A stretch of 64,000 nucleotides of DNA, from positions 1,178,001 through 1,242,000 of the forward strand of contig OY282353.1 in NCBI GenBank assembly GCA_958295465.1, in the 5' to 3' direction. Below, one piece after another: positions 1 through 8,191 of this stretch; the stretch's first letter is position 1, and every line of letters starts with the position of its first letter. The position numbers were made by a program, and so were the translations under genes. This stretch comes from an uncultured Gammaproteobacteria bacterium (lineage in GTDB: Bacteria; Pseudomonadota; Gammaproteobacteria; HK1). The notes below the pieces were generated by a model. That model did not search any database. It was not told where the DNA came from and was given only the letters and a program-made list of their open reading frames with translations.

Positions 1-323
1 ACGTACTCGTGCATCCGCCACGCCATGTCGGGGTCCACGGCGGACTGAAACTCGAACAGGACGAGCAGGCAGGGCCGCCCGCCGTTGGCCAGGGGTGGCC
101 CGCCGAGGGGGCTGCCGTCCTTGAACTCCACGCGCCAGAGCATGTCGCCGATGCGGTTGTACAGCTCGGGGCCGATGTACTCGGCGTTCATCCGGGTCAG
201 GGTGGAGAAGTCCAGTTCGTCGCACCAGTCCGGCGCGACGTATCCGCGCAGGGTGTCTTCGACCATGCGGCGCTGGGAGAAGAGGATCTTGCAGGCGGGG
301 TCGGAGGAGGCCATGCGGTGCAT
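1..323 (-). CDS. Rpn-family (YhgA-like) recombination-promoting nuclease / putative transposase, partial
   Basis: The reading frame starts at an ATG at 323 and runs off the left edge, giving the first 107 residues. It shows the N-terminal pattern of the Rpn/YhgA family: an opening LFSQRRMVEDTLRGYV-like block, then LDFSTLTRMNAEY, RIGDMLWRVEF (the Asp of the PD-(D/E)xK nuclease core) and LLVLFEFQSAVD (the Glu-x-Gln part of the same core). Family members are DNA nucleases that promote RecA-independent recombination. The gene directly abuts a truncated HsdM sequence on the same strand, so its insertion may have cut that gene. The C-terminal part is outside the window. Confidence 0.75.
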   Translation of the reverse strand, partial: MHRMASSDPACKILFSQRRMVEDTLRGYVAPDWCDELDFSTLTRMNAEYIGPELYNRIGDMLWRVEFKDGSPLGGPPLANGGRPCLLVLFEFQSAVDPDMAWRMHEY

Positions 324-359
324 GATGGGGGGCGCCGCGCACCGGAGCTGCTCCACGGC

Positions 360-1366
360 AGGGTCTTCAGGCAGGGGGTGAGCACCTTGAAGAGGATGGC
401 GAGCGCTTCGAGAAACTCCAGCAGCGGCCGATGCGTGTCGCCGTCCTCGCTCTCCTCCCCGAAACATGCCTGGCTTTCGGCCACCACGTCCCACAGGTAG
501 CCGGAGACGAGCTCCAGGAAACGCGCGGCCTCGCCCCGGTAGAGCCATACGATGGCCAGCAGGTTTCGCTGCTGCTCGGGGCTGAAGTCACAGATCTTGC
601 GTGTCACCTTCCGGTAGACGTTGCGCGCGTCGATCATCAGCACCTTGCCGCGGTGCTTCTTCGGCTTGGCGCGGTCGAGGAACCACAGTTCGCAGGGCAC
701 GGTGCGGGTGTAGAAGAAGTTGGAGCGGATGGCGATCATCACGTCCACGTCGCCGGTCTCCACCAGCCGCCGGCGCAGCCCGGCCTCGCTGCCGCCGGCG
801 CTCGACGCCTGGGAGGACATGACGAAGCCGGCCCGCCCTCGCTCGTTCAGGTAGCTGTAGAAGTAGCTGATCCAGACGTAGTTGCCGTTGCCGACCTTGC
901 CCCTCCGGTTGACGCCGGGCAGGCCGAAGGGCAGGTGCGGGTCGGTTCCGACCTTGCCGGCGTCGATCTCGTCCACGTTGAACGGGGGGTTGGCCATCAC
1001 GTAGTCGGCCCGGCCGAGCAGCTCGTGAGGATCTTCGTAATAGGTGATCGCCTGCTTGATGTCGCCTTCGAGGCCGTGGACGGCGAGGTTCATCCTGGCC
1101 AGGCGGATGGTGGTGGCGTTCTTCTCCAGGCCGCGGAAGGTGAGGCGCTCGGTGGGGTTGCGGCCGTGCTCCTCCACGGTGCGGGCGCTCTGCACGAACA
1201 TGCCGCCGGAGCCGCAGGCCGGGTCGAGCACCGTGCCGCGCTCGGGGTCCAGCACGTGGGCGATCAGCGAGACCAGGGAGACGGGGGTGAAGAATTCGCC
1301 GCCGTCATGGGCCTTCTGGTCCGCGAACCGGGTCAGGAAGTACTCGTAGATGCGGCCAATTGTCAA
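360..1366 (-). pseudogene. Type I restriction-modification DNA methylase (HsdM) fragment
   Basis: This translates as the central and C-terminal part of an N6-adenine methylase of a type I restriction system. The SAM-binding motif DPACGSGGMF and the catalytic NPPF motif (in YVMANPPFNVDE) are both present, with the GGEFFTP block just before them. The usual N-terminal domain of roughly 150 residues is missing: at about 1366 the frame changes without a stop into an MttB-like sequence. On the other side, homology ends near 360, where an Rpn nuclease gene begins. No HsdS or HsdR gene is visible. The fragment is therefore unlikely to act as a methylase. It may be part of a rearranged island, or the join could be an assembly error. 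Confidence 0.75.
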
Positions 1367-1990
1367 CTGACAGGCGACGCCGAAGACGATCTTCGCCATC
1401 GAGACGGTATCCTCGGCGCGCTCGGGGGCGGTGACGGAGCCCATGAAGGGCTTGTCGGAGTAGCGCAGGTGGCTGTGGACCATGTCGAGGTGGCGCATGT
1501 TGACCGGCAGGTCCACCGGCTCGCACAGCGTGCCCCCGGCGTGGTGCAGGCCGGGCGAGAGGTAGGTGAGCTTCACGAAGTTGCGGAAGTCCTCGATCGT
1601 CGCGTAGCGCCGCCCTTCGTCGAGGCTGCGGATGAACGGGGGACCGTAGGCCGGCGCGAACACCATGTGCGGGCCGCCGATGCGCGTGCTGCGTTCGGGG
1701 TTGCGCGCATGCTGCACGAACTCCGCCGGCGCGGAGTCGGTCACGAGCTTGCGGGCGAGGCCGCGGGGGATCCTGACGCGCTCTCCGCCGACGTCCGCTC
1801 CGGCCCCGCGCCACAGCGCGAGCGCCTCCGGGTCGTCCCTGAACTCGACGCCGACCTCTTCGAGGATCGTCTCCGCGTTGTGCTCGATGAGCTCCAGGCC
1901 CTCGGCGGACATGACGTCGTAGACCGGCACCCGGCGTGTGACGTAGGGCACGACGGCCGGCCGGGCTTCGGCCTCGGCGCGCGCCGCACT
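1367..1990 (-). pseudogene. Trimethylamine methyltransferase MttB-like N-terminal fragment
   Basis: About 205 residues match the N-terminal part of MttB-superfamily corrinoid methyltransferases, for example the VYDVMSAEGLELIEHNAETI block and the VEFRDDPEALALWR block. Intact members have around 500 residues, so more than half is missing. The frame continues in phase into HsdM sequence at about 1366, giving a 620-residue chimeric frame from a GTG at 2059 to 197. The sequence upstream of about 1990 belongs to a flavoprotein tail on the other strand, so the native start is probably lost too. I read this as a relic truncated at both ends. An expressed fusion is possible but unlikely. Confidence 0.7.
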
Positions 1991-2213
1991 TGCCCGCGAA
2001 GATTCATGCGGCGCACACTTCCGCGAGGACTTTCCCGAGATCGGGGACCTCGACGCCACCCGCTACGTGCGGGTCGCAAGAGACGGGGAAGGCTTGCACC
2101 TCGATACGGCGCCGGCGGAGCTCTCGATCATGCGTCCGAGCGAGTCGCTTGTCGACGGCGAGGCGGACGCGCTGCCGGCGGCGTCTCTGGAGGTGTCGGT
2201 GTCGACCGCATGA
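1983..2213 (+). pseudogene. C-terminal fragment of a fumarate reductase/succinate dehydrogenase-type flavoprotein
   Basis: Reading forward from 1983 to the TGA at 2211 gives 76 residues. They begin AALAREDSCGAHFREDFPE, which is the conserved ESRGAHxREDFP region near the C terminus of SdhA/FrdA/NadB flavoproteins. There it lies close to the substrate and the FAD. Everything upstream (FAD-binding and capping domains) is absent and is replaced by the divergent MttB fragment. The piece lies about 80 bp before the fumarate/tartrate dehydratase genes and on the same strand, so an intact ancestor may have shared an operon with them. The family call rests on this one motif region. Confidence 0.55.
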
Positions 2214-2294
2214 AGCCTCCGGTTTACGGTGGAACCGGACGACGAGACGGCGGTATGGAGGAGCGGGGCGGAGGCGCCCGCGAGGGAGGTCAGG

Positions 2295-3260
2295 ATGATC
2301 GGCAACGAAATCATCGAGCAGGCCGCGTACGAGGTGATGTGCAAGGCGGCCATCGACATTCCCGACGATTACCTCGGCGGCATCAAGGGCATGGTGCAGC
2401 GCGAGGAAGGCACGCTCTCGTGCTTCGTGCTCCGGTCGATGGTGGAGAACTACGAGGCGGCGAGCACGGATCGCCGGCCGATGTGCGCGGACACCGGGCT
2501 GCCGCGCTACTACGTCAAGGTGGGCAACGAGGCACGCATCGGCGGCGGATTCGTCGGCGTCGAGCGGGCGCTGCGCTCAGCGACCGCGCGTGCGACCCAC
2601 GACGTGCCGCTGCGGCCCAACCGCGTGCATCCGCTGTGGCGCACCGACCACGACAACAACGTCGGCATCAACGCGCCGGAGATCGAGTGGAGCTTCGAAC
2701 CCGACGCGGACTGGGTCGAGATCACCACGGTGCACAAGGGCGGCCTGTTCGGCACCGATTACCGGATGCTCTTCCCCGGCGACGGCATCGACGGGATCAA
2801 GCGCTTCTACCTCGACACCCTGGTGGCGTTCGGCAAGCGCGGGCTCGCCTGCCAGCCGGCGATCGTCGGGGTCGGGCTCGGCGGTTCCAAGGACGTCTCG
2901 ATGGTGCTCGGCAAGCAGGCCGCGTGCCTGCGCACGGTCGGCGACCGGCACCCGGACCCGCGGATTGCGGCGCTGGAGCTGGAGCTCAAGGCTCTCGGAA
3001 ATGATATCGGGATGGGCGCGATGGGGTTCGTCGGCTCGTCGATGGTCATCGACTGCCACATCGAGGTCGGCCACACCCACACCGGGGGGATGCCGATGAG
3101 CGTGCACACGTTCTGCCTGTCCTCGCGCCGCGCGACGGCGAGGGTAGGCGCGGACGGGACGATCGAGCCACGCACGGATCCGCGATGGTTCACCCCTTAC
3201 ATGCGACGGGAGACGGTGGAATGGACGAGCGAAGCGCAGAGCGCGCGGAAGTCGCCCTGA
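2295..3260 (+). CDS. Class I (Fe-S) fumarate hydratase / L(+)-tartrate dehydratase-type alpha subunit
   Basis: The product has 321 residues and belongs to the N-terminal (Fe-S binding) half of two-subunit fumarase/tartrate dehydratases, which reversibly hydrate fumarate or dehydrate tartrate in the cytoplasm. The three cysteines expected to hold the [4Fe-4S] cluster are visible: Cys64 in MCADTG, Cys186 in GLACQPAIVG, and Cys254 in VIDCHIEVGHTHTGG. The ATG at 2295 is chosen because GGGAGGTCAGG lies just before it and the family homology begins there. The C-terminal end is odd: its last codons lie in an imperfect tandem duplication that also copies the start of the beta gene. Sequence alone does not separate fumarate from tartrate as substrate. 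Confidence 0.85.
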   Translation: MIGNEIIEQAAYEVMCKAAIDIPDDYLGGIKGMVQREEGTLSCFVLRSMVENYEAASTDRRPMCADTGLPRYYVKVGNEARIGGGFVGVERALRSATARATHDVPLRPNRVHPLWRTDHDNNVGINAPEIEWSFEPDADWVEITTVHKGGLFGTDYRMLFPGDGIDGIKRFYLDTLVAFGKRGLACQPAIVGVGLGGSKDVSMVLGKQAACLRTVGDRHPDPRIAALELELKALGNDIGMGAMGFVGSSMVIDCHIEVGHTHTGGMPMSVHTFCLSSRRATARVGADGTIEPRTDPRWFTPYMRRETVEWTSEAQSARKSP

Positions 3261-3412
3261 CGATCCCGGCGACACCGGGAGGATACGGGGACGCGATGTG
3301 GTTCATGCCGTGCCTACGACGGAGGGCGGTGAAATGGACGGACGAAGCGCAGAGCTCGCGCAAGTCGATCTGAGAATCCCCGCCGCGCCGGAGGATCTCG
3401 AGAAGCTCGCGC
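3185..3412 (+). repeat. Imperfect tandem duplication (period about 113 bp) across the alpha/beta subunit junction
   Basis: The block from 3185 reappears from about 3298 with substitutions. Both copies hold a GGTTCA segment, a purine-rich ribosome-binding stretch and an ATG followed by GAC GAR CGA AGC GCA GAG (at 3221 and 3334). The first copy is a decayed duplicate of the beta-subunit start. It now overlaps the end of the alpha gene and runs only to a stop near 3373. The second copy is the real beta start. Confidence 0.8.
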
Positions 3413-4014
3413 CCGGCAACGTCGTCTACCTCGACGGGATGGTCTACACCGCCCGCGAAGGCGTCTACCGGAAGGTGCTGGAGGAGGGAGCGCCGCTCCC
3501 GGACGGCCTGGCGGCGGCGAGCAACGCCAACTTCCATTGCTCGCCGGCCGCCGCCCGCGAGCCGGACGGGACCTTCAACGTCGGCGGGGTGACCGCGACC
3601 GCGAGCTTCCGGTTCTCGAAGTGGATGCCGCGCTGGTTCGAGGTGTCCGGCGCGAAGGTGGTCATCGGCAAGGGTGGAATGAGCGGCCCGGACTACCGCG
3701 AGCACTTCGTCCCCGCCGGTGCGGTCTACCTCACCACCGTCGGCTACGGCACCGGGGCGCTGCTCGGGCGCGGGATCCGGCGGGTGCACGACGTGCACTG
3801 GCTCGACGAACTCGGCATCGCGCAGGCGATGTGGGTGTTCGAGGTCGAGCGCTTCGGCCCCTTCCTGGTCGACAGCGACCTTGCCGGCAACAGCCTGTTC
3901 GAGGAGCAGGGCCGGCTCGTCAACGAGAACCTCGATCGCGTCTATGCCGGGCTTCGGCCCCCGGCGTTGCGCCGTTACGGGGAGACCGATGATCGGGAGG
4001 AGGAGCTGATCTGA
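3334..4014 (+). CDS. Class I fumarate hydratase / L(+)-tartrate dehydratase-type beta subunit
   Basis: The 226-residue product is the C-terminal (swivelling beta domain) partner of the alpha subunit encoded just upstream. Visible family features are GNVVYLDGMVYTAREGVYRK near the start, then GGVTATASFRF, KVVIGKGGMSG, and GAVYLTTVGYGTGALLGRGI. I chose the ATG at 3334 because GGAGGGCGG sits at 3321-3329 and the protein then begins like the family. An in-frame ATG at 3298 would add 12 residues. The gene is 73 bp downstream of the alpha gene in the same direction, so the two subunits should be made together. Confidence 0.85.
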   Translation: MDGRSAELAQVDLRIPAAPEDLEKLAPGNVVYLDGMVYTAREGVYRKVLEEGAPLPDGLAAASNANFHCSPAAAREPDGTFNVGGVTATASFRFSKWMPRWFEVSGAKVVIGKGGMSGPDYREHFVPAGAVYLTTVGYGTGALLGRGIRRVHDVHWLDELGIAQAMWVFEVERFGPFLVDSDLAGNSLFEEQGRLVNENLDRVYAGLRPPALRRYGETDDREEELI

Positions 4015-4175
4015 GCCGCGAGCCCTCGAAGTCTCCGCACGCTGTCGCCGAGCACGGCCGCCGATTCGGCGCTGATGCGCGCGCCGGTGGGAGCCGGCTG
4101 GCTGATCCGCCTGCGATGCGTCATCGACCGGGCCGCCGGAGTTTCCTAGATTCCCCCGGAGACGATGTCGATCGT

Positions 4176-5063
4176 CTACCTGCCGGGGGGCCGTTCCAGG
4201 CGAAACACCCCGTTGAGCTTCGTACGCAGCACCAAGCGATAGCCTCCGGCGACGATCCATCGCTCCAGGTCCTCGGTCCCTTCCGGCGATGGGTTCGCCG
4301 GGGGATTGCCCGGTAGCTCGATGACCAGAATGCGTGGCCAGAGGCGCTGGGACGCTACAGCAAAGAAGGGTTTCAGAACGTCGGCCTCCCGTCCCTCCAC
4401 GTCCACCTTCAGGCAGTCGATCCGGTCCAGCCCCGCCTCCTCGACAGCGGCGGCCAGAGCGACCACCCGCACCGGGAAGCCGTCGACGGCGCCGGATCGG
4501 CCCCCCGCCAGACGGTTCTCTCCCGAGTTGCGGACACCGGGCAGTAGCTCGTCCTTCCCTGGTGACGCCCCCACCGCCGCCTCGACCACCCGGATGTAGT
4601 CCTCGGCCCCGTTGGCACCAACGTTATAGCGCAGTTGCCGAGCCAGCGCCGGGTCCGGCTCGAAGGCCAGAACCCGCCCGGACTCGCCCGCCAGCGACGC
4701 GGCCCAGAAGGCGTAGCCGCCCACGTTGGAGCCTACGTCCACGAAGACCGAACCAGGCGCCAGCCATTTCTCCAGCACCCGGCGCTCGGCACGATCCCAG
4801 TACCGGGGCAGGAACAGGATCCTTGCCTCCGACACCGAGCCCCGTGGTTTCAGACGCAGTTTGAACCCCCATGTCCGGATGTCGACGGGGCTGTCCAGGC
4901 GGAGCCGGGCAAGGCGCCGGGTCAGGAGGGCGAAGCGGTTCCACGGCCATCCGCCCGGGAACGCACGGGAGACCTTGAGCCAGAACCCGCCCCATCCCCG
5001 GGGACGGCAGGTTCCCCACGAACCGCCGTCGGAGAAGAAGGCGGCGAAGGGATCGCGGCTCAT
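4176..5063 (-). CDS. FkbM-family SAM-dependent methyltransferase
   Basis: The product has 295 residues. The SAM-binding motif I is FVDVGSNVGGYAFWAA, followed by GRVLAFEPDP (acidic loop binding the ribose). KVDVEGREADVLKPF and the downstream VIELPG are typical of FkbM enzymes. These usually O-methylate sugars or secondary metabolites and often sit in polysaccharide loci. This gene stands alone between convergent fumarase genes and a long non-coding region, so its substrate is unknown. The ATG at 5063 begins the only full-length frame. Confidence 0.8.
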   Translation of the reverse strand: MSRDPFAAFFSDGGSWGTCRPRGWGGFWLKVSRAFPGGWPWNRFALLTRRLARLRLDSPVDIRTWGFKLRLKPRGSVSEARILFLPRYWDRAERRVLEKWLAPGSVFVDVGSNVGGYAFWAASLAGESGRVLAFEPDPALARQLRYNVGANGAEDYIRVVEAAVGASPGKDELLPGVRNSGENRLAGGRSGAVDGFPVRVVALAAAVEEAGLDRIDCLKVDVEGREADVLKPFFAVASQRLWPRILVIELPGNPPANPSPEGTEDLERWIVAGGYRLVLRTKLNGVFRLERPPGR

Positions 5064-5677
5064 GGCGGGTTCGGAATGCCGGTCACGGGTTTCGGGCGGA
5101 GACGGAGTTGGCGAAATCTCCCGCCTGAACAGCGGGCGGTATGACTATCCTCACGTGGATTCGCCCCCTCGGACGGCCGGCGCGTCGCGTTCGGAGCCGC
5201 GCGACGATACCCACGCGGGAGGCGATCCACAAGCGAGAACGAAAGAGGCCAGCAATTCCCGCTAACCCCCCCCCCCCCCCCCCCCCGAAGTACGGTTCCC
5301 CAGCTTGGTTTCGGGAATACTCTGGTAGTTTGAGCGTCGAATCGCAGCGATTTCACGGATGCTTTCCGTGTAGCGGGAATTGCTGGAGAGAGGCGGATCC
5401 CACGGGTTGGACAGGGATCGCAATGACGTCAAGTGTCTTCTGTCATGATCGCGGATGTCTCGGGCTTCGGCGCCCGCCCATGCAGACGCCCGGCGAAGCG
5501 CTCGCACGAGCGCCGGCTTGGCGCAGCCCGATCGAAATCCTGTAGATTCCCGTTACCCGCCACCGCGCCCGTCGCCCGCTTTCGAGGGCACGAGTTTCGA
5601 GGGGGCAGGCCGCCCTTCACGGAAATGAAGGTACGGCGGCACGGCAACGTCCTCTCAGACCAGGCAGGAGGTTTTCG
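5064..5677. other. Non-coding interval with a 21-C run and an inverted-repeat element
   Basis: No convincing gene lies here. The interval separates the divergent FkbM and agmatinase genes and should hold their promoters, but I could not pick a clear -35/-10 pair. Its main content is the inverted-repeat element at 5249-5386. A purine-rich AGGCAGGAGG ribosome-binding site precedes the agmatinase ATG. Confidence 0.6.
5249..5386. repeat. 138-bp element with perfect 16-bp inverted ends and an internal run of 21 C
   Basis: The left arm CCAGCAATTCCCGCTA (5249-5264) is the exact reverse complement of the right arm at 5371-5386. Immediately inside the left arm is an uninterrupted run of 21 C (5266-5286). 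A related element with the same arm motif, but degenerate, lies at 25738-25862. No coding capacity is seen. It looks like a small mobile or structural repeat. Confidence 0.7.
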
Positions 5678-6622
5678 ATGTCCGAGCAGCTCACCGTCCC
5701 GCCCCGGACCCCGAACGCGACGTTCCTCAACTTCCCGCTCCACACCGATCTCGACGCCTTCGACGCGCATGTCGCGATCCTCGGGCTGCCCTACGGCGAT
5801 CCCTACACCATCGACGAGGTGACGAACGACCAGACCAACGCGCCCACCGCGGTGCGGGTCGCGTCGGCGCGGATCACGCAGCACCTCGACCGGTTCGACT
5901 TCGACCTCGGCGGGCCGCTGCTCGACGGACGGGACGTCCGGGTGGTCGACTGCGGCGACGTCCCCGGACACGCCCGCGACCTCGACGCCCACTACCGCAA
6001 GGCGGAAGCGGCGGCGAAGAAGATCTTCGACGCCGGCGCCCTGCTCGTCAGCATCGGCGGCGACCACGGGGTGCCGATCCCGGTGTTCCGCGCCTGCGAA
6101 GGGCTCGGCCCCGTCACCCTGGTCCACGTCGATGCGCACCTCGACTGGCGGGACGAGGTGCGCGGGGTGCGCGAGGGGTACTCGAATCCCATCCGGCGCG
6201 CCTCGGAGATGCCCTGGATCGATCGGATCTTCCAGATCGGCATCCGCGGGCAGGGCAGCGCACGGCGGCAGGAATACGAGGACGCGCTCGCCTGGGGCGC
6301 GGAGATCGTCACTTCCTACGAGGTGCTGGAACACGGCATGCAGCCGGTCCTCGACCGCATCCCCGACGGGGAGCGCTACTACCTGAGCATCGACGCCGAC
6401 GGCGTCGATCCGACGGTGATGCCGGCGGTGAACGCTCCCGCTCCGGGCGGTCTGCTCTACCATCACGTGCGGGCGCTGATCCACGGGCTGGTGAAGAAGG
6501 GGCGCGTGGTGGGGATGGACGTCGTCGAGATCACCCCGGCGCGCGACGTGAACGAGATCACGTCGATCGTCGCGGGTCGCTTCATCCTGAACCTGATCGG
6601 AACCGCGGTGCGGGCCGGCTAG
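5678..6622 (+). CDS. Agmatinase/ureohydrolase-family protein
   Basis: The 314-residue product is a Mn-dependent amidinohydrolase of the arginase/agmatinase/guanidinobutyrase family, releasing urea from a guanidino compound. The metal-ligand motifs are complete: SIGGDHG, VHVDAHLDW, and SIDADGVDP, followed by GGLLYHHV and GMDVVEITP. The N-terminal TNDQTNAPTAVR is typical of the agmatinase-like branch. The exact substrate is not decided by these motifs. AGGAGG lies just upstream of the ATG. The TAG stop codon falls inside the CTAG target of the following IS element, so the reading frame is intact right up to the insertion. Confidence 0.85.
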   Translation: MSEQLTVPPRTPNATFLNFPLHTDLDAFDAHVAILGLPYGDPYTIDEVTNDQTNAPTAVRVASARITQHLDRFDFDLGGPLLDGRDVRVVDCGDVPGHARDLDAHYRKAEAAAKKIFDAGALLVSIGGDHGVPIPVFRACEGLGPVTLVHVDAHLDWRDEVRGVREGYSNPIRRASEMPWIDRIFQIGIRGQGSARRQEYEDALAWGAEIVTSYEVLEHGMQPVLDRIPDGERYYLSIDADGVDPTVMPAVNAPAPGGLLYHHVRALIHGLVKKGRVVGMDVVEITPARDVNEITSIVAGRFILNLIGTAVRAG

Positions 6623-8187
6623 GAGTCTGCGCCGCAGGAAGATAGTTCAAGGATGGGCGGGCCGGATTCGATGCGGGGATGGGCACGAGCGCGGGGCACT
6701 GGAGCGCGCAATGGCGCGCGGGACACGGGAGAGGGTCCGAGAAGTCCGACCCGATGACCGATGTGGGTGATTCTGGCCATGTCCCACTGGCGAGCCGGCA
6801 CCCTCACGCCGCCAGAAGCGGTTGCAGGCGCTTGATGTTCAGCGCCAGGCACACCAAGTCCCATTCCCCTCGCGCCTTGTTCAGGCCCCGCACACTGAAT
6901 CGCCGGAATCCAAGGACTTCCTTGATCCAGCCATTGGGCGCTTCGGACAGCCACTTGCGTTGCGCGTACCGCTCCCGCCCCGCTGGTGTCGCCAGCTTCT
7001 CGACCATCCGGTGCGTCGCCGGGTACGTGTGCGCGTCGCGGCGCGCCGTCTTCTTCCCCTCCCGCCCCGGCGCCACATACCCGTCGATACCCCGCGCTTC
7101 GAGCTCCGACAAGTCCCGCTCATTGCAGTAGCCGGCGTCCGCAAGCACCGTCTCGGGCTGCGCGTCGAAGGTCTCCTGCACCTCATCGAGCAGCCCCATC
7201 ATCTCGCCCTGGTCGCTCGCGTTCGATGTCAACTCCGTCGCGACAATCAACTGATGCTCGCCATCGACTGCCACCTGCGCGTTGTAGCATTGCTGGAACC
7301 CCTCGGCGCTGGTCTTCATGATGGCGCTGTCCGGGTCGGTGAAGTTGCTCTGCGCCTTGTCTTCGGGTTCCCCGTAAGCGCGTTTGTATGGCTGCCCACC
7401 CTTGGGATTGCGCTCCCACTCCGGGCGGCGCCCGCGCGTATCATCCGCCTCGCGTTGCGCCGCCTCCAAGCGCGCCTTCGCCGCAACAATCGCCGCCAAC
7501 CGGTCCTCGCGACGGCGCAACTCCTCGGGCAACTCGTCTCCACGCAACGACTCGCCGAAGCGCGCGTCTTCCTCCGCATCGGTGTCGCGAGCCTGCTTCA
7601 GCAGCGCTTCGATTTCTCCTTCCAGCCGACGCTCCTCCTCACCCATCCGCCCATAGCTCATCGCCTTGCGCTTGCTCGCGTTCGCCCGCACCTTCGTCCC
7701 GTCTATCGACAGCTTCCCGAAGCTCAATAGCCCCACCTCACGCGCCAAGCACACCACCTCCACGAACAGCCCCTTGAACTCCTCCAAGTGCCGGCGGCGA
7801 AACTCGCACAGCGTGCGGTGGCTCGGAAAGTTCCCCGCCCCCAACACCCGAAACGCCACGTCCTCCTCCAGCTTCCTCGCCATCCCCCGCGACGAAAACA
7901 CCCCCGTCGCATACCCGTAGAGCAGCACCTTGACCATCATCCGAGGCTCATACGGTGCGTTGCGACGACCGTCACCCTCATACGGCGCGTAAAACGCCGT
8001 CAAGTCCAGCCCGTCCACCAAGTCGCTCACGTGGTGCGCAAAGTGCCCTTCCGGGAGCCAATCGCGCACATCCGGCGCCAGCAGCAGCATCTGGTCCGGC
8101 TCATAGGGGCGAAATGTCGTCGGCATCGGACTCTCTCCCTCGGCTCCTGTCCGCCTATTGTCGCATCGTTTTCTGCGGCGCAGACTC
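6623..8187 (-). mobile_element. IS1182-family insertion sequence, copy 1
   Basis: This is a 1565-bp element with terminal inverted repeats starting GAGTCTGCGCCGCAG at 6623 and ending CTGCGGCGCAGACTC at 8187. It holds one transposase gene on the minus strand. The palindrome CTAG borders each end (6619-6622 and 8188-8191), which fits the palindromic CTAG targets known for IS1182-type elements. The element abuts copy 2 head to tail, and the two share the middle CTAG. Confidence 0.85.
6804..8126 (-). CDS. IS1182-family transposase, copy 1
   Basis: This 440-residue DDE transposase begins MPTTFRPYEPDQM, the standard start of IS1182 transposases. It has the N-terminal DUF772-like block (LVDGLDLTAFY, YEPRMMVKVLLYGY) and the catalytic region LSIDGTKVRAN. 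A charged insert follows, then FTDPDSAIMK, LADAGYCNE (second Asp) and the C-terminal RKWLSEAPNGWIKEVLGFRRF with the catalytic Glu. The ATG at 8126 is chosen over longer frames because it matches copy 2 and the family start. The gene is intact. It differs from copy 2 at roughly 20 of 440 residues by eye. Confidence 0.9.
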   Translation of the reverse strand: MPTTFRPYEPDQMLLLAPDVRDWLPEGHFAHHVSDLVDGLDLTAFYAPYEGDGRRNAPYEPRMMVKVLLYGYATGVFSSRGMARKLEEDVAFRVLGAGNFPSHRTLCEFRRRHLEEFKGLFVEVVCLAREVGLLSFGKLSIDGTKVRANASKRKAMSYGRMGEEERRLEGEIEALLKQARDTDAEEDARFGESLRGDELPEELRRREDRLAAIVAAKARLEAAQREADDTRGRRPEWERNPKGGQPYKRAYGEPEDKAQSNFTDPDSAIMKTSAEGFQQCYNAQVAVDGEHQLIVATELTSNASDQGEMMGLLDEVQETFDAQPETVLADAGYCNERDLSELEARGIDGYVAPGREGKKTARRDAHTYPATHRMVEKLATPAGRERYAQRKWLSEAPNGWIKEVLGFRRFSVRGLNKARGEWDLVCLALNIKRLQPLLAA

Positions 8188-8191
8188 CTAG

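Noticed and set aside
431..3004. Long plus-strand open frame across the mosaic region
   Set aside because: It overlaps recognisable HsdM, MttB and fumarase sequence in other frames and shows only antisense-type composition.
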